6,727 bases of DNA from CAZYPH01 sp964649095 (GTDB taxonomy: Bacteria > Bdellovibrionota > UBA1018 > UBA923), in the NCBI GenBank assembly GCA_964649095.1, contig CAZYPH010000119.1, forward strand, positions 1 through 6,727, in the 5' to 3' direction. Below the pieces are notes generated by a model that worked only from the letters and a program-made list of their open reading frames with translations, was not told where the DNA came from and ran no database searches. Below, in pieces: positions 1 to 5,011 of this stretch (position 1 is its first letter; each line of letters opens with the position of its first letter). The translations under genes and the position numbers were made by a program.

Positions 1-3
1 CCC

Positions 4-222
4 CTAAATCCTCCTCAACAACTCCTGCACCAAGGCCGGATCCCGCTTCATCAACCCGCGCAGAATAGTGTCGCGAAATTTCGGGTCTGCTACTCGTAGC
101 ATCTCGACTATCTGCAGCATACCGTTTACGGGAATCATCATCTCTTGCTGCTCAGCTTTGGCATTTTCTAATTTTTTTCTAAGGTCCACTTCGTAGTCAT
201 AGTTTCCGGTTTGTTTTGCCAT
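4..222 (-). CDS. Hypothetical 72-residue protein, downstream partner of the coiled-coil gene
   Basis: I do not recognise this protein. It has an ATG start and TAG stop and gives 72 residues. The first half is charged (about residues 10-30, with RKKLENAKAEQQE) and probably helical. The second half reads as two amphipathic helices, PVNGMLQIVEMLRVADPKF and the C-terminal DPALVQELLRRI. There is no signal peptide, membrane segment or cysteine. It starts only 4 nt after the stop of the coiled-coil gene on the same strand, with a weak purine-rich stretch (GAGAAAG) upstream inside that gene, so the two are probably co-transcribed and translationally coupled. The stop lies three bases from the window edge, so what follows is unseen. 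A small adaptor that binds the coiled-coil partner is conceivable, but that is inference from adjacency alone. Confidence 0.7.
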   Translation of the reverse strand: MAKQTGNYDYEVDLRKKLENAKAEQQEMMIPVNGMLQIVEMLRVADPKFRDTILRGLMKRDPALVQELLRRI

Positions 223-226
223 AATT

Positions 227-652
227 TTATGCTTTTGCTTTCTCGGTTTTTTCGGCGGACCGTTTTAGTTGCAATGCAGAGGCCTCGGTTTTTCGACGAA
301 GGTCGTCTAAGTAGCGTTCGCTGTTTTCGCGATAGCGTCCAATTTGTTCTTGAAAGCGCGAACGTACTTTTTCGAGTTCTTCTTCTCCGTTTAACTTCTC
401 ACTGTTGAGTTGCTGCATGTTAGATTGGCGAACTTGCTCCAATCGTTTTGTGTGTTCGTCTCGTGTCTGTGAGATCGTAAGTTCATAGGCTTTATTGAGG
501 TCGTTTTTGACAACCTCGTGGTGAGAAACCAGTCGATCAATTTCGTTTCGATTTTTTTCAGCAAGTTCTTTGGCCTCACGATCTTGACGTGCATTCATGA
601 CGAGTTTGGTTTGTTCGTTTCGGATTGCTTCCGTTTTGATGCTATCAGCCAT
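227..652 (-). CDS. Hypothetical proline-free coiled-coil protein (141 aa)
   Basis: I do not recognise the family. From the ATG at 652 (MADSIKTE) the product has 141 residues with no Pro, Cys or Trp and very high Glu, Lys, Arg, Gln and Asn content, with leucines and other aliphatics at heptad-like spacing (for example DRLVSHHEVVKNDLNKAYEL and EELEKVRSRFQEQIGRY). It is probably one long alpha-helical rod. No signal peptide or membrane helix is visible, so it should be cytoplasmic. The frame is open upstream to a TTG at 688, adding 12 residues that are uncharged and unlike the rest; I prefer the ATG, although neither start has a clear Shine-Dalgarno. It leads a two-gene minus-strand unit and is divergent from the DUF971 gene, sharing the 653-734 intergenic region. 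Candidate roles such as cytoskeletal scaffold or secretion-type stalk cannot be told apart from sequence. Confidence 0.72.
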   Translation of the reverse strand: MADSIKTEAIRNEQTKLVMNARQDREAKELAEKNRNEIDRLVSHHEVVKNDLNKAYELTISQTRDEHTKRLEQVRQSNMQQLNSEKLNGEEELEKVRSRFQEQIGRYRENSERYLDDLRRKTEASALQLKRSAEKTEKAKA

Positions 653-734
653 GATTAGAGAGTACTGGTGAAGAAACCCGAACCTCAATAGATCAATATT
701 GCCTGGTGGGTAAACTTGTCGTTATGCATAGATT

Positions 735-1094
735 ATGAGTAAACTTCCGATTCCCGTAAAAATCTCAAAACATTCTGATTCCGAGTTATTTATAGCCTTT
801 AGTTCTGGTGAGAATGTCATTCTACCGTTCACAGAATTGCGTTACCAGTGCCGGTGCGCAGAGTGTGTGGATGAATTTACCCGTGCACGTAAAATCAATC
901 GAGCGTCTATCCCGGCAGATATTAAACCTGTTCGAATCGAGCCTGTTGGGCGTTATGCCATTCAGGTAGAGTGGAGTGACGGGCATCGAACCGGTATTTA
1001 TTCTTACGATTTATTACTTTCAATTTCTCAACACTATGTAGCTGAGCGCAAAAAAGAGGAGCATTCATCATGTCAAACGCAAATAGAAATCTAG
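735..1094 (+). CDS. DUF971 / GBBH-like N-terminal domain protein, probably zinc-binding
   Basis: The 119-residue product matches the DUF971 (gamma-butyrobetaine hydroxylase-like N-terminal) family along nearly its whole length. Visible signatures are the LRYQCRCAEC block with C39, C41 and C44, and the later WSDGHRTGIYSYDLL block with H84. In human gamma-butyrobetaine hydroxylase the equivalent Cys-X-Cys-X2-Cys plus a distant His bind a structural zinc, so metal binding is a reasonable inference. The oxygenase domain that follows in eukaryotic proteins is absent, as is usual for short bacterial members, whose function is not well settled. The ATG at 735 gives the expected N-terminus but has no evident Shine-Dalgarno. 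The last 25 nt overlap the thiolase start, indicating a coupled pair at the head of the plus-strand unit. Confidence 0.88.
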   Translation: MSKLPIPVKISKHSDSELFIAFSSGENVILPFTELRYQCRCAECVDEFTRARKINRASIPADIKPVRIEPVGRYAIQVEWSDGHRTGIYSYDLLLSISQHYVAERKKEEHSSCQTQIEI

Positions 1095-2269
1095 TATTTT
1101 TGGGCGCAAAACGCACACCATTCGGATCTTTCGGGGGATCGCTGAAAAGCTACTCGCTTTCTGATCTTACACAGTCCGCCGCAAAAGCCGCTTTGGAACA
1201 AGCAAAAATTTCTCCGACCGACGTACAGTCAGTTGTCGTGGGCAGCGTGTTGCAGTCTACCGCAGACGCTATTTATGTAGCCCGCCACACAGGGCTAAAG
1301 TCGGGTGTGCCGATTTCGGCGCCTGCTCTAAATATAAATCGTTTATGTGGCTCTGGGTTCCAGGTTTTAGTCGATGCTCAATCACAAATGTTTATAGAAG
1401 ACGTTGATGTCGCCTTGGTGGGAGGGGTCGAGAATATGAGTGCTACTCCCTTCATGTTGCGTCAGGTTCGTTGGGGCTCCAAAATGGGCCATGGTGAAAT
1501 TGAGGACTATCTCACAGCCGCACTGACAGACACGTATTGCGGTTGTCCTATGGCAATTACGGCTGAAAATTTAGCCGAGCAGTATAAATTGTCGCGCACT
1601 GATTGCGATGAGTACGCTCTTTTGTCGCAGCAGCGTGTAAAGGCCGCCGTAGAAAAAAACTACTTCGAGGCTGAAATCGCGCCTTTCGAAGTGATTGATG
1701 CGAAAAAAAATAAAACAACCTTAACGCAAGACGAACACCCTAAACCACAATCCACTCTTGAGAGTCTTGCAAAATTAAAGACCGTTTTCAAAAAAGACGG
1801 TGTCGTTACGGCAGGGAACGCCAGCGGAATTGTCGATGGCGCTTCAATGTTGGTAGTGGCTACGGAACAGTATGCTCAACAAAATAAGTTGAGCCCACTC
1901 GGTCGTATGGTTTCATTTGGTACGGTGGGTGTTGAGCCTTCGATTATGGGAATTGGGCCTGTAAATGCTATTAAACTCGCTTTAAAGCGAGCTAATATGA
2001 CTCTCAATCAAATAGATTTAATTGAAGTGAACGAGGCCTTTGCCGCACAATACCTTGCCGTTGAAAAAGAGTTGCAGTTAGATCGTCAGATTACGAACGT
2101 CAATGGTGGTGCCATTGCGATAGGCCACCCACTAGCGGCCTCAGGCAGTCGTATTATTACGCATCTCTTATATGAATTACGCCGTCGTAAAAAACGTTTC
2201 GGAATTGGTGCCGCCTGTATCGGTGGTGGCCAGGGCATCGCAATAGTCGTCGAGGCGTTCCCTCAATAA
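1070..2269 (+). CDS. Thiolase (acetyl-CoA acetyltransferase / 3-ketoacyl-CoA thiolase, ACAA2-like)
   Basis: This is a full-length 399-residue thiolase that condenses two acetyl-CoA or cleaves 3-ketoacyl-CoA in the cytoplasm. Seen in the sequence: nucleophilic C93 in NRLCGSGFQ, the NEAF motif at 321-324, H353 in GHP, and acid/base C383 in CIGGGQG. Family landmarks TAENLA, FKKDGVVTAGNASG and PSIMGIGPV are present, and as I recall them these phrases resemble mitochondrial ACAA2 more than PhaA or AtoB, so it may act on medium-chain substrates as well as acetoacetyl-CoA. The start is well supported: GAGGAG at 1056-1061 sits 8 nt before the ATG. It overlaps the DUF971 gene and is followed after 19 nt by ftsY. 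No FadB-type partner gene is in the window, so the pathway (beta-oxidation, ketone bodies or polyhydroxyalkanoate) is undecided. Confidence 0.95.
   Translation: MSNANRNLVFLGAKRTPFGSFGGSLKSYSLSDLTQSAAKAALEQAKISPTDVQSVVVGSVLQSTADAIYVARHTGLKSGVPISAPALNINRLCGSGFQVLVDAQSQMFIEDVDVALVGGVENMSATPFMLRQVRWGSKMGHGEIEDYLTAALTDTYCGCPMAITAENLAEQYKLSRTDCDEYALLSQQRVKAAVEKNYFEAEIAPFEVIDAKKNKTTLTQDEHPKPQSTLESLAKLKTVFKKDGVVTAGNASGIVDGASMLVVATEQYAQQNKLSPLGRMVSFGTVGVEPSIMGIGPVNAIKLALKRANMTLNQIDLIEVNEAFAAQYLAVEKELQLDRQITNVNGGAIAIGHPLAASGSRIITHLLYELRRRKKRFGIGAACIGGGQGIAIVVEAFPQ
1976..1991. repeat. 16-bp perfect palindrome inside the thiolase gene
   Basis: CTCGCTTTAAAGCGAG is its own reverse complement. It encodes part of KLALKRAN, a surface-like helix that does not force these codons. 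It could be a dyad protein-binding site or chance. Confidence 0.5.
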
Positions 2270-2288
2270 TAGAATTGGTTTGTGTTTT

Positions 2289-3455
2289 ATGAGTGATAAA
2301 ATTTCTCTACTGTTTGGTTTATTGGTCGGTATTTTTCGAGACCAATGGGTATTAGTGTCTATCTTGGTTTTTGGTTCCTTGTTTGTCGTAATAGGCATGG
2401 TTGCGCTGGCTACCTTGCGCCAGCGCAAAAAAAACGCCCGTCTATCTAACGTCAGCACACCAGATTCTCCTGCTGTACTGATTGACCGCGGGCCATCTCT
2501 CGAAGCGTCCGTTGCCTTGCCTAAAGGGCAACCGACCGTTCTCGACGGCTGGGGTTTATCCGCTACGAAGCTATTTTTGCAGGGGGCATTCGATAAAGTC
2601 TTTCGTGCGGGCTCGAGTGAGGCCTTTTTTGACGAATTAGAAGAGTTACTCATCACTGCTGACTTTGGTGTTGATCTTACCGATAAACTGATGGCGTCCA
2701 TTCGAAGTGAGTTTGGGGTTGTTCTCCCAGTCGCTTCAGAGCTTCGTAATCGCACGAGAGAGTGTCTCGTGCGCACGATGCACGATCTGTTGCCTCAAGA
2801 TCGTGCGTTTGTATTTTCCGCGACCGATTCTTTACCCAAGCCCCGCGTAATATTAATAGTTGGTGTGAACGGAGCCGGTAAAACCACCACCATCGCTAAA
2901 TTGCTTCATTTAGTTACGACGCACGGTCGCAAAGCCTTTGTCGGCGCTGCCGATACGTTTCGAGCCGCAGCCGTCGAACAATTAAAATCATGGTGCGATC
3001 GTTTGAATATCGACGGTAATTTTCCACCAGAGCAGAGCGATCCTGCTTCGGTAGCATTTGAAACGGTTCAGCGAGGCCGTTCACTTGGGGTTGATGATAT
3101 CGTTATAGACACGGCCGGCCGTCTACAAAATAAAACCAATTTGATGGAAGAATTAAAAAAGGTAAAACGCGTGATCCAGAAAGCCGATCCCACAGCCCCT
3201 CATGAGGTTTTGTTAGTTGTCGACGGATCCACTGGTCAGAATGCCACGTTTCAGGCCGCTGAGTTTAATAGTTTTTTAGATATCACCGGAATCATCGTAA
3301 CAAAATTAGATGGCAGTGCTAAGGGCGGCAGCGCTTTAGCGGCCGCAGTCGCCATCAATAAACCAATTATATTTATTGGTCTCGGAGAGTCCCTGGAAAA
3401 CATTAAATCCTTCAAAAAGTCAGAGTTCTTAAACGACTTATTTTCACAGCTCTAA
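2289..3455 (+). CDS. ftsY: FtsY, signal recognition particle receptor GTPase with N-terminal membrane helix
   Basis: FtsY docks ribosome-SRP complexes at the inner membrane for co-translational insertion. From the ATG at 2289 the product has 388 residues: a hydrophobic segment at about 20-43 followed by basic RQRKKNAR, a linker to about 90, the N domain helical bundle at about 93-170, and the G domain. GTPase motifs are GVNGAGKTT (192-200), ADTFRAAA (221-228), DTAGR (274-278), TKLDG (338-342) and the closing GLGE (364-367). All are intact. A transmembrane anchor replaces the long acidic A domain of E. coli FtsY, a form I recall from delta-type proteobacteria. The frame also opens at TTG 2280, adding only three residues; neither start has a clear Shine-Dalgarno. 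It follows the thiolase by 19 nt. The gene carries several strong inverted repeats, listed separately. Confidence 0.96.
   Translation: MSDKISLLFGLLVGIFRDQWVLVSILVFGSLFVVIGMVALATLRQRKKNARLSNVSTPDSPAVLIDRGPSLEASVALPKGQPTVLDGWGLSATKLFLQGAFDKVFRAGSSEAFFDELEELLITADFGVDLTDKLMASIRSEFGVVLPVASELRNRTRECLVRTMHDLLPQDRAFVFSATDSLPKPRVILIVGVNGAGKTTTIAKLLHLVTTHGRKAFVGAADTFRAAAVEQLKSWCDRLNIDGNFPPEQSDPASVAFETVQRGRSLGVDDIVIDTAGRLQNKTNLMEELKKVKRVIQKADPTAPHEVLLVVDGSTGQNATFQAAEFNSFLDITGIIVTKLDGSAKGGSALAAAVAINKPIIFIGLGESLENIKSFKKSEFLNDLFSQL
2401..2434 (+). repeat. 10-bp perfect stem-loop followed by A8 within ftsY
   Basis: TTGCGCTGGC (2401-2410) and GCCAGCGCAA (2419-2428) are perfect reverse complements around an 8-nt loop, and an uninterrupted run of eight A spans 2427-2434. 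TTGCGC also recurs at 2415-2420, so an alternative pairing exists. The element encodes the end of the membrane helix and the basic RQRKK that follows it. It could pause ribosomes or favour slippage on the A run; this is inference. Confidence 0.55.
2751..2808 (+). repeat. Tandem hairpins built from repeated TCGTGC units within ftsY
   Basis: Two inverted repeats lie side by side. CGCACGAGA (2751-2759) pairs with TCTCGTGCG (2765-2773) around a 5-nt loop. GCACGATC (2780-2787) pairs with GATCGTGC (2799-2806) around an 11-nt loop. The hexamer TCGTGC or its complement occurs five times in 2751-2807 and again at 2603-2608. The stretch encodes part of the N domain (RTRECLVRTMHDLLPQDRA). Confidence 0.6.
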
Positions 3456-3458
3456 TAG

Positions 3459-3537
3459 CTACATGTGTCCGGTCGGCCTAGAGGCGGTCGCATTAACGGA
3501 TTTAGGTCCGCCTCCTGACTGCAGATAACACAAGTAG
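3459..3537 (+). other. Long imperfect RNA stem-loop, candidate non-coding RNA or mRNA 3' element
   Basis: The base of the stem is 3459-3468 (CTACATGTGT) with 3528-3537 (ACACAAGTAG), ten positions with a single A-A mismatch. Above an asymmetric internal loop, 3470-3476 pairs with 3515-3521 (7 bp including G-U pairs). After a 4-nt bulge (CCTA), GAGGCGG (3481-3487) pairs perfectly with CCGCCTC (3508-3514) under a 20-nt loop. An alternative pairing of GGCCTA (3475-3480) with TAGGTC (3503-3508) would compete. It starts 4 nt after the ftsY stop, so it may protect the ftsY mRNA 3' end or be part of a separate RNA. Strand is assumed from neighbours. It matches no RNA family I can recall. Confidence 0.45.
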
Positions 3538-3605
3538 AATATGCTAGCTCCCTCCTTACCGCTCACATTAACTCGTAGAGGCACCGCATCCGAGGCGATT
3601 AATTT

Positions 3606-3633
3606 TTGTTGGTAGTTTTTGTATATATAAAAT
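3606..3633 (+). promoter_or_regulatory. Possible promoter in AT-rich segment upstream of zapA
   Basis: TTGTTG (3606-3611) and TAAAAT (3628-3633) are 16 nt apart in a run of T and A-rich sequence. Because the whole segment is AT-rich, several alternative -10 boxes fit, so the exact hexamers are weak evidence. Confidence 0.3.
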
Positions 3634-3710
3634 TTACTATAAAAAATTAACGAGTCGCAGCAATTTTGCTTGAGTATTCGGTATGTTTACAAAAAATAAC
3701 TCGTCGCGTT

Positions 3711-3740
3711 TTGAACTCTTCCAGCTATGTGTGGTAAACT
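3711..3740 (+). promoter_or_regulatory. Possible promoter immediately upstream of zapA
   Basis: TTGAAC (3711-3716) is followed 18 nt later by TAAACT (3735-3740), preceded by TG-G as in an extended -10. Transcription would start near 3747 and give a leader of about 37 nt. The -10 overlaps the left arm of the hairpin at 3736-3765, so this promoter and a functional RNA hairpin are mutually exclusive readings of the same bases. Confidence 0.35.
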
Positions 3741-3771
3741 TAGCAGTGGGTTTTCACCTAAGTTTGAGGAG
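3736..3771 (+). promoter_or_regulatory. Hairpin or dyad abutting the zapA Shine-Dalgarno
   Basis: AAACTTAG (3736-3743) and CTAAGTTT (3758-3765) are perfect 8-nt complements, extended inside by GTG (3746-3748) with CAC (3755-3757) past a 2-nt bulge, closing a GGTTTT loop. The Shine-Dalgarno GAGGAG occupies 3766-3771, the very next base after the stem, 12 nt before the ATG at 3784. It may tune ribosome access if transcribed, or act as a DNA operator over the possible -10. Confidence 0.45.
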
Positions 3772-3783
3772 CACGTCACCATC

Positions 3784-4308
3784 ATGTCTAATCCAAACCA
3801 ACAAGCGACGCCTGTTAGGTCAGGGACCGATCAGCAAACCAGTCCAACCGCTACTACCGGTCATTTTGCTAACCCTATAAAGACTCTAAGTATTTTAGGG
3901 TACCCCATATCGGTCAAGTCTTCGCTTAGTACCGATCAGATTCAGGCACTGTTGAATCGGATTAATACTATTGCTGCTCCGCTACGAAGTAGTAACAAAC
4001 CCTTTATTGATCATCCGGTTAGCACACAAGAGGCACTTTTATTGGTCCTCACCATGGCCGAGCAGCTAAACACGCAGGAACTTAACGCCAGCAATGAAAT
4101 TACGGCACTGAAGACTAAACTTCGTGACCTCAAACAAAAGGCGCTGCAGTTTACTTCAAGTCTAAAATCGCTCTCTGCTGCAGAGATCGCGGCTTCACAA
4201 AATACAGCTGTTATTGAAGAAGACCTTCTAAAGAAAATCGAAGCCCTTGTGCCCGCAGCAGAAACGGCTCCGAAAACGTATGCCGAATTTAACCAACAGC
4301 AAACCTGA
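3784..4308 (+). CDS. zapA: ZapA-like cell division protein with N- and C-terminal extensions
   Basis: The 174-residue product looks like a divergent ZapA, the cytoplasmic protein that cross-links FtsZ filaments in the Z-ring. The ZapA-type core is KTLSILGYPISVKSS (33-47, the beta-hairpin), a helix with regularly spaced aliphatics to about 68, then TQEALLLVLTMAEQL (81-95) leading into a coiled coil (about 97-130). Typical ZapA is 80-110 residues; here a polar, Thr/Gln/Ser-rich 30-residue lead and a tail of about 45 residues (Ala, Glu and Lys-rich) are extra. The ATG at 3784 has GAGGAG 12 nt upstream; an ATG at 3727 in the same frame would place that site inside the gene and adds unlikely residues. 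It overlaps fau by 29 nt, the zapA-fau neighbourhood known in many bacteria, which supports the call. Confidence 0.72.
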   Translation: MSNPNQQATPVRSGTDQQTSPTATTGHFANPIKTLSILGYPISVKSSLSTDQIQALLNRINTIAAPLRSSNKPFIDHPVSTQEALLLVLTMAEQLNTQELNASNEITALKTKLRDLKQKALQFTSSLKSLSAAEIAASQNTAVIEEDLLKKIEALVPAAETAPKTYAEFNQQQT

Positions 4309-4948
4309 TCTCCGTCGCCACTATCGCTCTCTTCGAAAGGCTCTGTCTTTTGAACAAGTAGAATTGGCTTCAGAAAAAATTGCTAATTCTGTTACTCAGG
4401 CCATTGTCAGCAGTCGTGCTGTCGCTGATGCTGAAAAACATCGTCGAACCCTGATAATTGGAGCATACCAGCCATTCGATAATGAACCTGATTGTAAAAT
4501 AATTAACGAAACTGTCCTACATGCACTAAGAACAAAGCTTCCAGCGTTGTCCGTAGGTATTGCGTACCCAAAAATATATAATAATTTAGATATTAAATAT
4601 TATATATATGAAAAACAAATACATGGTCCGTTAGTAAAAAATCGCTACGGCATTTTCGAGCCTAATCCTAAGTCCTGCGGACCAAACATCACACCAAACA
4701 TTCTCTTAATCCCCGGCCTTGCGTTCAACTCGAAGGGCTATCGATTAGGATATGGTAGGGGGTTCTTCGATTCATTTCTTAATAACAGTCGTAAGGACAA
4801 TGAAGTGCTCGCGGCCATTGGCGTTGCTTACGATTTTCAATATGTCGATCATGACTTTCAAGAACTACATGACCACTCGATGGACGTCGTGTGTTACGAA
4901 TCCCATCTTCTGATAACGTCTACGGCCTCGACGTCACCTCTTGTCTAA
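4280..4948 (+). CDS. fau: 5-formyltetrahydrofolate cyclo-ligase
   Basis: This enzyme uses ATP to convert 5-formyltetrahydrofolate to 5,10-methenyltetrahydrofolate, returning a storage form to one-carbon metabolism in the cytoplasm. From the ATG at 4280 it has 222 residues, a usual length. Seen: N-terminal KPDLRRHYRSLRKALS, the YQPFDNEPD block (63-71), RYGIFEP (122-128), and the nucleotide/substrate signature PGLAF...GYRLGYGRGFFD (145-164), followed by AIGVAYD and the HD...MD element near the C-terminus. Upstream in-frame TTG 4247 would add 11 residues with no family support. Translation probably couples to zapA through the 29-nt overlap, as no clear Shine-Dalgarno is visible. Codons for residues 96-117 are strikingly AT-rich (4565-4630, IYNNLDIKYYIYEKQ), a local drift within the variable middle of the family. 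Confidence 0.93.
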   Translation: MPNLTNSKPDLRRHYRSLRKALSFEQVELASEKIANSVTQAIVSSRAVADAEKHRRTLIIGAYQPFDNEPDCKIINETVLHALRTKLPALSVGIAYPKIYNNLDIKYYIYEKQIHGPLVKNRYGIFEPNPKSCGPNITPNILLIPGLAFNSKGYRLGYGRGFFDSFLNNSRKDNEVLAAIGVAYDFQYVDHDFQELHDHSMDVVCYESHLLITSTASTSPLV

Positions 4949-5011
4949 CGATTCAACCAATCGATACCCATCCCAGCGCTAATTGGATTTCTTAATTTCT
5001 AGTGATAAAGC

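Larger units (their letters stand above)
3456..3783 (+). other. 328-nt gene-free region between ftsY and zapA
   Basis: No credible protein-coding frame is present. The left half (3459-3600) has moderate GC content, with a strong stem-loop and duplicated short motifs: TCGCATTAAC at 3488-3497 against TCACATTAAC at 3563-3572, and TAGAGGC at 3479-3485 and 3576-3582. ACTCGT (3571-3576) is the reverse complement of ACGAGT (3650-3655). The middle (3597-3650) is very AT-rich and promoter-like. The right part holds a second promoter-like pair, a hairpin and the zapA ribosome-binding site. I see no canonical hairpin-plus-T-run terminator for ftsY, no tmRNA, no RNase P and no SRP RNA signature. Confidence 0.7.

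Noticed and set aside
211..594. Open frames on both strands (211-408 plus, 391-594 minus)
   Set aside because: They overlap the coiled-coil gene, have no ribosome-binding site and give compositionally odd products.
922..1116. Minus-strand frame of 64 codons
   Set aside because: It is antisense to the DUF971-thiolase junction, with no recognisable content.
2177..2776. Open minus-strand frame of 199 codons
   Set aside because: It lies antisense across the end of the thiolase and the start of ftsY, both of which have full family motifs. Its translation is Ser/Thr/Arg-rich with no domain I recognise, and it looks like a shadow of the real genes.
3481..3514. Intrinsic terminator for ftsY
   Set aside because: The GC-rich stem is perfect but the loop is 20 nt and no T-run follows (CTGACTGC instead).
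3597..3650. AT-rich segment as a replication origin
   Set aside because: No DnaA-box cluster is visible nearby and the gene neighbours are not those of an origin.
3456..3783. tmRNA, RNase P RNA, SRP RNA or a known riboswitch
   Set aside because: I looked for the conserved strings of these RNAs, including a tetrahydrofolate or ZTP riboswitch ahead of fau, and found none on either strand.
3683..3880. Small plus-strand frame of 65 codons in the zapA leader
   Set aside because: It runs into the first third of zapA in another frame, lacks a Shine-Dalgarno and has no family resemblance.
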